Part shown: in pieces, positions 24,905 through 32,733 of the stretch | Layout: every line of letters starts with the position of its first letter | Position numbering within the stretch: the first letter of the stretch is position 1 | NCBI GenBank assembly: GCA_022781715.1 | Contig: JALETB010000012.1 | Location: 1 to 33,066, forward strand | Length of the DNA stretch: 33,066 nucleotides | From: Clostridiales bacterium | GTDB lineage: Bacteria; Bacillota; Clostridia; Christensenellales; Borkfalkiaceae | Direction: 5' to 3' | Program-made: the position numbers and the translations under genes | The notes under the pieces: model-generated | Database searches by the model: none | What the model was told of the DNA's origin: nothing | Seen by the model: the letters and a program-made list of their open reading frames with translations, nothing else

Positions 24905-25289
24905 AGAAAACAAAGAAATTAAGGAAAATAAAATAAAAGAACTTATGAGCGCGGCTATGAAAGACATAAACGCTTTGATTGACGTAAATACCGTTATTGG
25001 AAAACCTTTTACCACAAATGACGGAACAACGATAATTCCGGTCACAAAAGTCACGATGGGCTTTATGACGGGCGGAGGAGAGTACGGCGAAATAAAGAAA
25101 ATCAACTCTTCGCCCGAGATGCCTTTTGCCGGCGGAAGCAGCGCAATCGTTTCGCTTAAACCAACGGGATTTCTCGTCGGCAAAGGCAAAGGAGTTAAAC
25201 TGATAAGCGTTCCGACGGACGCTTTTTCAAGGGCTTTCGAAACGGCAGAGGAGTTCATAAAAACTTTCAAAAATGATGAGAAGGATTAA
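24897..25289 (+). CDS. ytfJ: Spore protein of the GerW/YtfJ family
   Basis: GerW (YtfJ) is a small forespore protein needed for normal germination responses in Bacillus; it is probably soluble or inner-membrane associated. The 130-aa product has a lysine-rich N-terminal helix and then the family core: INALIDVNTVIGKPF, DGTTIIPVTKVTMGFMTGGGEYGE, the flexible Gly/Ser patch PFAGGSSAIVS, and LKPTGFLVGKGKGVKLISV. AAGGAG lies 6 bases before the ATG. The 3' end overlaps the D-Ala-D-Ala carboxypeptidase start by 17 bases, so the three genes form one transcript. Confidence 0.92.
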   Translation: MLKENKEIKENKIKELMSAAMKDINALIDVNTVIGKPFTTNDGTTIIPVTKVTMGFMTGGGEYGEIKKINSSPEMPFAGGSSAIVSLKPTGFLVGKGKGVKLISVPTDAFSRAFETAEEFIKTFKNDEKD

Positions 25290-26331
25290 GTTTTTAGTTA
25301 TTATCGCTTTGCTGTTTTCGGTACTGATATTTTCCGGAGAAAAAGCCGAAGCATTCACCGTTTCCAAAGCGGAAGCGGTTATGGAAGTATCGAGCGGACG
25401 AATGCTTTCTGAAAACGACGCCGACGCTAAACTTCCTATGGCAAGCACTACGAAAATCGTCACGGCGATAACGGTCATAGATAATTTCGACGTCGAAAAA
25501 GAAGTAGTTGTTCCCGAACAAAGCGTAGGCACCGAAGGCAGTAGCATTTATCTCAGAACAGGTGAAAAGTATAAGGTAAAAGATTTGCTTTACGGGCTTA
25601 TGTTGCGTTCCGGGAACGACGCCGCTGAAACACTTGCTTTAACGCTTTGCGGCAGTATCAGTAACTTCGTAAAGTTAATGAACGAAACGGCGGTCAAAAC
25701 GGGTGCCACGCATTCAAATTTTATCAACCCGCACGGCTTGCCGGATAACAAACATTATACCACCGCGCGCGATCTTGCGGTTATTTCGTGCTACGCGATG
25801 AAAAATCCGTTATTCAAAGAGATTGTCTCCGCCAAAAAACACGTCGCCACGGAATTGACGACGGGCGAGAAAAAGTTATGGATAAACAAAAACAAGATGC
25901 TTTTCAATTTCGACGGCGCAGACGGCGTTAAAACGGGTTACACGGTCAAGGCGGGGAGATGCCTCGTTTCGAGCGCGGCGCGCGACGGAATGGAAGTGGT
26001 TTGCGTCGTTCTGAACAGCCCGCAAATGTTCGAGCGATCCGCGGAACTTCTCGAAAATGCATTTTCCGAGTTCCGATTGATAAAAGTGATCGACCCCGAC
26101 CGGTTCGACAAGGTAATTTTCGATAAAAGCAAAACCGTTGCATACAATCTTTCAAAGCCGGAAGAATTTTATTATCCTGTGGGAAGAACCGAAAAAATAA
26201 CCTGCGCTGCAGACTTCGATTCTTTTGCCGATGAAGACGTTCACCCGAACGAAAAAGTGGGTGAAATAAAAATTTATTGTTCAAAACAGTTGATTTTTTC
26301 TCAAAATATCTATACACTTAATAAAGTATAA
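25273..26331 (+). CDS. D-alanyl-D-alanine carboxypeptidase, S11 family (DacF/DacB-like)
   Basis: This low-molecular-weight penicillin-binding protein trims the terminal D-alanine from peptidoglycan stem peptides outside the membrane. The 352-aa product has a signal peptide (MMRRIKFLVIIALLFSVLIFSGEKAEAF, cleavage near 27). The active-site motifs are STTK (S58-K61), SGN (113-115) and KTG (220-222), all intact. A C-terminal beta domain of about 90 residues follows; there is no clear amphipathic membrane anchor. Position after the gerW-like gene suggests a role in spore cortex structure, like DacF, rather than vegetative growth. The start overlaps the previous gene, and two adjacent ATGs (25273, 25276) are possible. 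The nearest GGAG is about 20 bases upstream, so translation is probably coupled. Confidence 0.93.
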   Translation: MMRRIKFLVIIALLFSVLIFSGEKAEAFTVSKAEAVMEVSSGRMLSENDADAKLPMASTTKIVTAITVIDNFDVEKEVVVPEQSVGTEGSSIYLRTGEKYKVKDLLYGLMLRSGNDAAETLALTLCGSISNFVKLMNETAVKTGATHSNFINPHGLPDNKHYTTARDLAVISCYAMKNPLFKEIVSAKKHVATELTTGEKKLWINKNKMLFNFDGADGVKTGYTVKAGRCLVSSAARDGMEVVCVVLNSPQMFERSAELLENAFSEFRLIKVIDPDRFDKVIFDKSKTVAYNLSKPEEFYYPVGRTEKITCAADFDSFADEDVHPNEKVGEIKIYCSKQLIFSQNIYTLNKV

Positions 26332-26335
26332 ATAA

Positions 26336-26356
26336 AACAGAGTTTGCTTTGTTATT
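26336..26356 (+). terminator. Possible weak terminator after the carboxypeptidase gene
   Basis: AACAGAG and CTTTGTT form a 7-bp stem with one G-T pair around TTTG. The following T run is poor, so some readthrough into rluB is likely. Confidence 0.35.
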
Positions 26357-26398
26357 CTTGCTTGACTAACAAAACGACAGGCTCAGGGAATAATAAAC

Positions 26399-27103
26399 AT
26401 GAGAATCAACAAATTTCTTGCCGAATGCGGGATTGCGAGCCGCAGAGGTTGCGACGAAATCATCAAAGAAAAAAGAGTTAAAGTTAACGGCAGAGTATGT
26501 GACCTCGGTACCGAAATAGACGAAGTTAACGACAGCGTTTCTGTCGACGGAAAAAGAGTCGCCAGAGCAAGAAAATTCGAATATTACATCATGAACAAGC
26601 CTAAGGGTTGCGTATGTACGGTTAAAGACGACAAAGGCAGGAAAACCGTAATGGACTACCTCCCGAAAAACACCGCGAGAATTTTCCCCGTCGGCAGGCT
26701 CGACTACGATTCCGAAGGACTTCTGATTTTTACCAACGACGGCGACCTCTCGAACAGGCTTACTCATCCGAGCAGCGAAATTCCGAAGACCTATCTCGTA
26801 AGAATCGAAGGAAATATCGACGAAAAATCTCTTAACGACCTGAGAAACGGCGTGGTAATCGACGGGCAAAAGACGAATAAAAGCAACATCCGCGTCGTCG
26901 AAGAAGGAAAAGATTACACGAAACTCAACGTTACGATAACTGAAGGAAAGAACAGAGAAATAAGAAAAATGTTCGAATCCGTCGGCAAAAACGTAGATTT
27001 CCTTAAACGCATCAAAATCGGCGATTTAAGGCTTTCCGGACTTAACAGAGGAGAAGTCCGCAAACTTACGCAAGAAGAAGTTTATTATCTGCAAAACGTT
27101 TAA
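26399..27103 (+). CDS. rluB: 23S rRNA pseudouridine synthase RluB family
   Basis: The enzyme isomerises a uridine in helix 80-93 of 23S rRNA (U2605 in E. coli numbering). The 234-aa product has an N-terminal S4 RNA-binding domain (MRINKFLAECGIASRRGCDEII, KVNGRV) and the RsuA/RluB catalytic core with YYIMNKPKGCVCTV, PVGRLDYDSEGLLIFTNDGDLSNRLTHPS (catalytic D102) and EGKNREIRKMFESVG. The RsuA/RluB/RluE/RluF group cannot be fully split by eye, but in Firmicutes the S4-containing member of this length is normally RluB. AGGGA (26385-26389) lies 9 bases before the ATG. A TTGACT at 26362 may be a -35, but no good -10 is paired with it. Confidence 0.92.
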   Translation: MRINKFLAECGIASRRGCDEIIKEKRVKVNGRVCDLGTEIDEVNDSVSVDGKRVARARKFEYYIMNKPKGCVCTVKDDKGRKTVMDYLPKNTARIFPVGRLDYDSEGLLIFTNDGDLSNRLTHPSSEIPKTYLVRIEGNIDEKSLNDLRNGVVIDGQKTNKSNIRVVEEGKDYTKLNVTITEGKNREIRKMFESVGKNVDFLKRIKIGDLRLSGLNRGEVRKLTQEEVYYLQNV

Positions 27104-27104
27104 T

Positions 27105-27857
27105 ATGGATAAAACGATTATAACGGAAGAGTCGGAAAGTTACAGCCGTCTCAAATCAGATATCAAAGATAAATATACGAAGATGATCTGCGCCGAACTC
27201 GAAGCGATAAGGCGTTACGTCGTTAAGGAATCGTCCGTGATTTTAGGCGACGATTTTCTCGAAAAACTCGGCGAATCGGAGCAACTGAAAAAAGAATGCG
27301 ATCAAATACGCAACGAATTCCGCTCGCGCGAAGAATACATAAACGCACAGAGTGAACTCACCGCCGCCTCAAAGGCGGTTAAAAACCGTAAAAATACCGG
27401 TTCCGCAGGCGGAACAGACAACACTGACAACACGGAAGAAACGAAAAGGCTCAACAAAGCGATCAGCGCGATCACGACGCTTAACGTCACGTTGAACAAC
27501 AAACTCAAAGACAAAAACGACCGCCGCACCGTTCTCGAAAAAGAACTCAACGCAATTGTCAGAGAAAACGAGACGGGATTCAAAACCATAAACGACGAAG
27601 TCGTTTCGCGCGTTAAAAGGGCGGTTTCCGATTGCATCGCCGGTTATGCCGACGAAATAGGCAAATTAAACGAGTGTTTCAATGTTAAAAGCAACGAATT
27701 GGATCTTCCTTTCGATGAAAAGGTAATCCGCCTCGATATCCCCGTTTTCGGGAGAAGAACTCACAACGAATCCGCCGCAAACGACGATTCGGACGACGAT
27801 AAAGACGGAAAGAGAAATTTCGTTCCGAGCGACGATAATAACGGCGTTCTGAACTGA
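27105..27857 (+). CDS. Hypothetical charged, coiled-coil protein
   Basis: I do not recognise this 250-aa protein. It has no signal peptide, no membrane segment and almost no aromatic residues. About residues 10-90 are helical and charged (KSDIKDKYTKMICAELEAIR, LKKECDQIRNEFRSREEY). A Thr/Asn/Gly linker (KNTGSAGGTDNTDNTEE) follows, then a second helical stretch (about 115-205) with heptad-like spacing (LNVTLNNKLKDKNDRRTVLE). The C-terminus is disordered and Asp/Asn-rich. Overall it resembles coiled-coil proteins that bind chromosomes or membranes, but this is only a shape resemblance. It begins 1 base after the rluB stop with no Shine-Dalgarno sequence, so it is probably translated by coupling. 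A strong terminator follows. Confidence 0.78.
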   Translation: MDKTIITEESESYSRLKSDIKDKYTKMICAELEAIRRYVVKESSVILGDDFLEKLGESEQLKKECDQIRNEFRSREEYINAQSELTAASKAVKNRKNTGSAGGTDNTDNTEETKRLNKAISAITTLNVTLNNKLKDKNDRRTVLEKELNAIVRENETGFKTINDEVVSRVKRAVSDCIAGYADEIGKLNECFNVKSNELDLPFDEKVIRLDIPVFGRRTHNESAANDDSDDDKDGKRNFVPSDDNNGVLN

Positions 27858-27880
27858 TTCGAATTATTTTACCCGCAAGG

Positions 27881-27907
27881 CGAACGCGCAAGCGTTCGTT
27901 TTTTTTT
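27881..27907 (+). terminator. Terminator after the rluB operon
   Basis: CGAACGC and GCGTTCG form a perfect 7-bp stem on a GCAA tetraloop, followed by a nine-T run. Confidence 0.93.
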
Positions 27908-27922
27908 GCGCCCGGATTATGC

Positions 27923-27951
27923 TTGAAATTTTTCGCACAAACGATTATAAT
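27923..27951 (+). promoter_or_regulatory. Sigma-A promoter of the S51 gene
   Basis: TTGAAA (27923-27928), 17 bases, TATAAT (27946-27951). Predicted +1 is 27958, the A of the ATG. Confidence 0.87.
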
Positions 27952-27957
27952 TGAAAT

Positions 27958-28665
27958 ATGGACAAGATAATCATAGCGATAGGCGGAGGAGAACTCCGCG
28001 AAAAACAAACTTCGGAAATCGACAGACAAATTTCCGGATTGGTTAAGAAAAGGTGCGAGGGTCGCAGACCGACCGCATTATTCGTGGGTACGGCAAGCCA
28101 CGACAGTATGCCTTACTACAACAGTTTTCATAAAACCTACACAGGGCTTTTCGGGTTGAAAACAGATTGCGCTCTGACTGTTTACGGCGAGATGAATTAC
28201 GAAAAAATAGAGGGTAAATTTCAGAAAGCCGATATGATATACGTCGGTGGCGGGGACACGCTCTTTATGCTTGACAGTTGGGAGAAGAGCGGTATCAAAA
28301 AACTTATTCTCGACGCCTACGACAGGGGAGTGATAATATGCGGTTTGTCCGCAGGTGCGATATGCTGGTTCGACGAAATGTTTACTGACAGCGCGGGCGC
28401 GGAATACGAATTTAAAAACGCGCTCGGCGTTTTAAGCGGCGGCGCATGTCCTCATTTCGACAAGAGAAAATCCGACTTCGAAAATAAGATAGCGGACGCG
28501 ACCGTCGAAAATTATATCTGCATCGAAGACCTTTCCGCGGCAATGTTTGTGAACGGAGTGTTAAAATGCGCGTCGGATTCTGCCGGAAATTCTTATATCG
28601 CTAACGTAAAAAACGGTGAAATCTCGTATAATATCATATGCAAAAGTGATTTTTCACAGTCTTAA
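27958..28665 (+). CDS. Peptidase E-like protein, S51 family
   Basis: S51 proteins are cytoplasmic serine peptidases with a class I glutamine-amidotransferase-like fold; peptidase E cleaves Asp-X dipeptides, and cyanophycinase is a relative. The 235-aa product has IIIAIGGGELRE at the N-terminus, ALFVGTASHDS, YVGGGDTLFML (oxyanion loop) and the nucleophile elbow CGLSAGAICWFDE with S131. FDKRKSDFENKI and an acidic block YICIEDLSAAMFV follow. The substrate cannot be told. The gene is monocistronic, with the promoter's +1 on its ATG and no ribosome-binding site. No strong terminator follows, only a T-rich stretch near 28681. Confidence 0.88.
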   Translation: MDKIIIAIGGGELREKQTSEIDRQISGLVKKRCEGRRPTALFVGTASHDSMPYYNSFHKTYTGLFGLKTDCALTVYGEMNYEKIEGKFQKADMIYVGGGDTLFMLDSWEKSGIKKLILDAYDRGVIICGLSAGAICWFDEMFTDSAGAEYEFKNALGVLSGGACPHFDKRKSDFENKIADATVENYICIEDLSAAMFVNGVLKCASDSAGNSYIANVKNGEISYNIICKSDFSQS

Positions 28666-28731
28666 AGAGAAAATCCGTCTTTTTTTATAAGAAGGTCATT
28701 TTTCAGTCACTCTATGCTCATAAAGCAACAT

Positions 28732-28786
28732 TATAATATACATTATAAAAAGCGTGGTCTATACGCGCGAAAAACCAGACGGAGGT
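28732..28786 (+). promoter_or_regulatory. Probable -10 and ribosome-binding site of the two-component operon
   Basis: TATAAT (28732-28737) has no clear -35 partner, which would fit a promoter needing an activator, for example the response regulator itself. GGAGGT (28781-28786) lies 6 bases before ATG 28793 and selects that start over an in-frame one at 28754. Confidence 0.55.
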
Positions 28787-28792
28787 CATACA

Positions 28793-29470
28793 ATGTACAG
28801 AATATTAATAGTAGATGACGAGGCGAAAATCAGAGAAGTTCTTGCGGAATACGCTGAATTCGAGGGTTTTGCTTCCGATCAGGCCGCAGACGGAATGGAA
28901 GCGGTCAACAAGTGCAAAAACGAAGATTACGACCTTATCCTTATGGATATAATGATGCCGAAACTCGACGGTTATTCGGCCGTTAAGGAAATCAGAAAAT
29001 TCAAGGACATTCCCGTAATAATGCTTTCGGCAAGAGGAGAAGAGTACGACAAACTTTTCGGCTTCGAAATCGGCGCTGACGATTACGTGGTGAAACCTTT
29101 CTCGCCAAAGGAAGTCATGGCGAGGGTAAATGCCGTTCTCAAGAGAAACGCTCAGGCTAAATCGCCCAAACAGAACAATTCCGTTCTCAAATTCGAGGGG
29201 CTTGAAATCGATATGCTCGGCAGAAACGTTTTTGTGGACGGAGTGAAAGCCGAACTTACGCCGAAGGAATACGAACTTCTGTTTTATATGGTAAATAATA
29301 AGGATATAGCCCTTTCGAGAGAAAAACTTCTTTCTGATGTCTGGGGTTATGATTTTTACGGCGACGACAGAACGGTCGATACTCACATCAAAATGCTCAG
29401 AAGCAACCTTAAAGAATATAGGAAATTTATCGTCACGTTGAGAGGAATGGGCTATAAATTCGAAGTATGA
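28793..29470 (+). CDS. Two-component response regulator, OmpR/PhoB family
   Basis: This is a DNA-binding regulator switched by phosphorylation. The 225-aa product has a receiver domain with the acidic pair D8-D9, phosphorylation site D52 in LILMDIMMPKLDG, the switch Ser in VIMLSARG and the Lys in DYVVKPFSP. It is followed by an OmpR-type winged helix (LTPKEYELLFYMVNN, then SREKLLSDVWGYDFYGDDRTVDTHIKMLRSNL). It overlaps the histidine kinase by 4 bases (ATGA). With the kinase, a membrane protein and an Lgt-like gene it forms one operon, so the system probably acts on the envelope. The signal and targets are unknown. Confidence 0.95.
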   Translation: MYRILIVDDEAKIREVLAEYAEFEGFASDQAADGMEAVNKCKNEDYDLILMDIMMPKLDGYSAVKEIRKFKDIPVIMLSARGEEYDKLFGFEIGADDYVVKPFSPKEVMARVNAVLKRNAQAKSPKQNNSVLKFEGLEIDMLGRNVFVDGVKAELTPKEYELLFYMVNNKDIALSREKLLSDVWGYDFYGDDRTVDTHIKMLRSNLKEYRKFIVTLRGMGYKFEV

Positions 29471-30918
29471 AAAAGGATTATTTCAGAAAACTGAAATTTA
29501 ACGTTCTGCTTTATTTCCTGCTTTTCACGGCGATTATCATCGGTTCGCTATGGTTTTTTCAGATTTTCTTTCTCGAAAATTACTATCAGTCCGAAAAAAT
29601 GAAAAGCCTTAATAACTTCGGCAACACGCTCTGCAGAGTACCGAGAGAAAGCGCAGAATTCGACCCTTTGGTTGCGCAATGCACCGAATCGGGTATCCGT
29701 GTTTTCGTCGCGTCGAAAATTACCGTCGGAGAATCCGATGACGGCAGCAAAAGATTCGATTTCGTCAGCATCCTCGATATGTCGAGAAATGCCGTTATAA
29801 ACGACAAATCGCCGGAATATGATTTCGTTAATAAAGCGATCGACAACTATTGCAACGGGATAAAAAGCGGTATTATTACGGACGATAATAAAACGGCTAA
29901 CGCATTTTTCTTCTGCTCGAAATCCGAAGCGAACAGCGACGATACGATCATTCTTACTTGTTCGAGAGAAAAAATCACCGAGGCGATTACCGTTATCAGA
30001 CGCCAATTTTTGATAGTTACGATTATAGTCGTCGCGATGGCTGTTTTCCTTGCGTTTTATTTTTCCGTGCGTCTTTCAAAACCCCTCGACGAAATGTCGG
30101 ATTCGGCGAAGAAGTGGGCGCAGGGCGACGCAAACGTAAATTTCAGACCATTTAAGGGCGCGTACACCGAAATAAACGAACTCGGCGAAGCGTTGAACTT
30201 TGCTAAAGACGAAATTTCAAAGTCCGGAATGTTGCAGCGCGATTTGCTTGCGAACGTTTCTCACGACCTGAAAACTCCGCTCACGATGATAAGGGCGTAC
30301 GCCGAAATGATAAGAGATATTTCCGGCGACAACAAGGAAAAACGAGAAAAACACACGCAGGTTATCATAGACGAGTCGGACAGGCTTTCCATGCTCGTTA
30401 ACGATATTCTCAATCTTTCCAAACTTCAATCGGCTGTCGACGAACCTGAAGTTTCGGAAATAAACCTGTCCGAACTCACCGAAAGAGTAATCGGAAGATT
30501 TTCCGATTACGTTGAAAAAGAAGGATATACGATAGAAGACCATATCGCGCCCGACCTGATAACCGTTGTGGACGAGAAAAAAATCGAGCAGGTTATTTAC
30601 AATCTTCTCGGAAACTCGATAAACTACACCGGCGAAGACAAAACCGTTAAGGTTTATCTTACGGCGGAAAACGATTATATATTGCTTGAAATCATCGACT
30701 CAGGCAAGGGTATTTCGCAGGAAAAAATAGATACAATCTGGGAAAGGTATTACAGATTTTCCGAAACGAACACCCGCCCCGTAAAAGGAACGGGACTCGG
30801 TCTTTCGATTGTAAAAGCCATTCTCGATTCGCATAAACTTCAATACGGCGTGCGCAGCAAAAAAGATTGCGGAAGCAATTTCTTCGTTAAATTCAAAAGG
30901 GTGAAAAACAATGGATAA
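29467..30918 (+). CDS. Membrane sensor histidine kinase
   Basis: The 483-aa kinase has a first membrane segment at about 12-36 and a second at about 180-202. The extracytoplasmic sensor region between them is about 140 residues and resembles no domain I know. A HAMP linker follows (RLSKPLDEMSDSAKKWAQGD), then HisKA with the phospho-accepting H266 in NVSHDLKTPLTMIRAYAEMI. The HATPase domain has NLLGNSINYTG (N box), DSGKGIS (G1) and RPVKGTGLGLSIVK (G2). All catalytic motifs are intact. The start overlaps the regulator's stop. The stop overlaps the next gene by 8 bases. Confidence 0.95.
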   Translation: MKKDYFRKLKFNVLLYFLLFTAIIIGSLWFFQIFFLENYYQSEKMKSLNNFGNTLCRVPRESAEFDPLVAQCTESGIRVFVASKITVGESDDGSKRFDFVSILDMSRNAVINDKSPEYDFVNKAIDNYCNGIKSGIITDDNKTANAFFFCSKSEANSDDTIILTCSREKITEAITVIRRQFLIVTIIVVAMAVFLAFYFSVRLSKPLDEMSDSAKKWAQGDANVNFRPFKGAYTEINELGEALNFAKDEISKSGMLQRDLLANVSHDLKTPLTMIRAYAEMIRDISGDNKEKREKHTQVIIDESDRLSMLVNDILNLSKLQSAVDEPEVSEINLSELTERVIGRFSDYVEKEGYTIEDHIAPDLITVVDEKKIEQVIYNLLGNSINYTGEDKTVKVYLTAENDYILLEIIDSGKGISQEKIDTIWERYYRFSETNTRPVKGTGLGLSIVKAILDSHKLQYGVRSKKDCGSNFFVKFKRVKNNG

Positions 30919-31960
30919 CGATTATCTGAGAGTAAATTCAAAATCGGACGACGCAGAAATCGTTACGAGCGAATTCGACGTAAAAAAAGAACAGGTAAAG
31001 ACGGAAGAGCGAAAAAAACTAACCGTTATGTCAATTTTATTCAGCGGGAGGAAAAAACACGGTCAGAACGTCCGTTCAGTTCCTTTGCCAACGTTTAAGA
31101 GCAGTTTTACGGTTTTTTTGGCTCTTTCTTTCCTGGCGGTTTTTATCCTTTTCATTGCGATTATAACCAAAACGACCGAGTTGTTCATTTTCGATGCGTT
31201 GCTTATCGCGCTGATGATTCCGATTGCATCGATTACGCTTTTTTCCGACCTAAACACGAGGAAAAACGTTTCTTTGACGGAGATAATCTGCGCTGTGGTA
31301 ACGGGCGTTTTTGCTTACATTCTCATTAACTTTATCGATTCGTATATCGTTACGGCGCTTTCCGACTATCAGAGTATCGTTTCGATCGTTTCGATTGTGT
31401 TTTCGGATATATTTCTGTTCATCATTTCGTTTTTTTACGTTAAATTGATGAAAAAAGACGACATATTCGCCGCAATTCTGATCTGCATCGGCATATATTC
31501 GGGTTATCTTGTCGCAAGAACCACGATTAATCTTATAACTTCGCTCTGCGTCAGCGTAACGGTTGTGTCGAGCGATTTCAAAGCCATAGTTTTCGACGGA
31601 AAATCAAACGAATTCGGCAGAGCGGCAAACTCGTTTGTTAAAAACATTTTGTCAGACGGAATCTATTTTCCGTTCCTTTCGGTCTGCTGGGCGACAATCT
31701 GCGCGGGTGTTATCGGTTTAACCGCCCTTCCGTTCAGAGAAGTAAGAGAGCATAAAGTGACTTACACGCTCTTTTTGATTATTCAGATCGTTCTGCACGT
31801 CGTTTCGTCTTTTACGTCGACATTGCGCTTTTACAACATACTCATTTCGTCGCTGTGCATTATCGTTTCGCTTTTCTGCGCGGTGAGAATGTTGAATTTC
31901 TCGCTTTCAAAGTCGACTTTTTCGAAACAAACGGAGGTTGATATCGATGTATCCCGATAA
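30911..31960 (+). CDS. Polytopic membrane protein of unknown function
   Basis: The 349-aa product begins with a charged cytoplasmic tail of about 70 residues (VTSEFDVKKEQVKTEERKKL). About eight to nine hydrophobic segments follow, for example SFTVFLALSFLAVFILFIAI, LFIFDALLIALMIPIASITL, LTEIICAVVTGVFAYILINF, FSDIFLFIISFFYVKLM, ILICIGIYSGYLVA and the last pair near the C-terminus. One outside loop of about 40 residues (SSDFKAIVFDGKSNEFGRAA) stands out. The topology recalls PrsW-type membrane proteases, but I do not see their paired glutamates with certainty, so no function is assigned. Overlap with the kinase gene before it and the lgt gene after it makes it part of the two-component operon. 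Confidence 0.82.
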   Translation: MDNDYLRVNSKSDDAEIVTSEFDVKKEQVKTEERKKLTVMSILFSGRKKHGQNVRSVPLPTFKSSFTVFLALSFLAVFILFIAIITKTTELFIFDALLIALMIPIASITLFSDLNTRKNVSLTEIICAVVTGVFAYILINFIDSYIVTALSDYQSIVSIVSIVFSDIFLFIISFFYVKLMKKDDIFAAILICIGIYSGYLVARTTINLITSLCVSVTVVSSDFKAIVFDGKSNEFGRAANSFVKNILSDGIYFPFLSVCWATICAGVIGLTALPFREVREHKVTYTLFLIIQIVLHVVSSFTSTLRFYNILISSLCIIVSLFCAVRMLNFSLSKSTFSKQTEVDIDVSR

Positions 31961-32732
31961 CATATTCTGGAATTTTAATTTATATAACATATGCCTTACC
32001 ATAGGTTTGCTTTGCGTAGTCATCGTTCTCGATAAATATCTCGAGAAAAGAAAAGTGCCTGCCAAAGTGCAGAATTTTTATCTCATCGTGGGCGTTCTTA
32101 CGATAGGATTGGGCATTTTAAGCGCAAATCTTTTTCAGTCGGTTTATCATTATATCGAAACGGGAGTTTTCACGCTTGATGCCGGAATGACTTTTTATGG
32201 CGGGCTTATCGGCGGAATAGCAGTTTTCTTTATAGGTTTTTTCGTATTCGGAAAAATTATTTTCAAAGAAAAGGAGCATATCAGATACTTTCCGGACTTA
32301 GCGGCAGCCGCGCCTTGCTGCATAACCGTAGGACACGCTTTCGGGAGACTCGGCTGTCTGTTTGCGGGGTGTTGCTACGGCAAGGCTATGGACGGCTTTC
32401 CCGGGCTTAAAATGACCGTATGGCTGAACGGAGCGAAAGTAACGGGGTATTTTTTACCGACGCAACTTTACGAATCGATTTTTCTTTTCGTTCTTTTCGC
32501 GGTGACGAGCGTACTGTATTTCAAAAAAATCGACTGGACTTTCGTCGTTTATCTCGTCGGGTACGGAATATGGAGATTCTTTATCGAGTATCTCAGAATC
32601 GACGACAGAGGAGTTCTTATCCCGGGGCTTACGCCTTCGCAATGGATATCGCTCGGCTTGATTGCCGCCGGTCTGGTTATAGCGGGTTTCAAAGTTTACA
32701 AGATCATAAACCTCAAAAAACAAAAAGAATAA
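31947..32732 (+). CDS. lgt: Lgt-family protein (prolipoprotein diacylglyceryl transferase-like), atypical active site
   Basis: Lgt transfers diacylglyceryl from phosphatidylglycerol to the lipobox cysteine of prolipoproteins. The 261-aa product has the Lgt fold: about seven membrane segments, GMTFYGGLIGG (80-90), GHAFGRLGCLFAGCCYGK (129-146) and the late block GIWRFFIEYLRIDDRG. It differs from E. coli Lgt at key places. The His of the SFHGGL motif is Tyr84, and the GRIGNFINGELYG signature reads GRLGCLFAGCCYG, so both Asn and the Glu are gone and two cysteines are present. This variant is a recognisable subfamily in Clostridia whose activity is less certain. GGAGGT (31933-31938) lies 8 bases before ATG 31947; an in-frame start at 31938 falls on that site and is rejected. 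It ends the two-component operon. Confidence 0.82.
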   Translation: MYPDNIFWNFNLYNICLTIGLLCVVIVLDKYLEKRKVPAKVQNFYLIVGVLTIGLGILSANLFQSVYHYIETGVFTLDAGMTFYGGLIGGIAVFFIGFFVFGKIIFKEKEHIRYFPDLAAAAPCCITVGHAFGRLGCLFAGCCYGKAMDGFPGLKMTVWLNGAKVTGYFLPTQLYESIFLFVLFAVTSVLYFKKIDWTFVVYLVGYGIWRFFIEYLRIDDRGVLIPGLTPSQWISLGLIAAGLVIAGFKVYKIINLKKQKE

Positions 32733-32733
32733 A

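Noticed and set aside
31938..31946. Earlier start for the Lgt-like protein
   Set aside because: The codon at 31938 overlaps the GGAGGT ribosome-binding site; ATG 31947 has ideal spacing.
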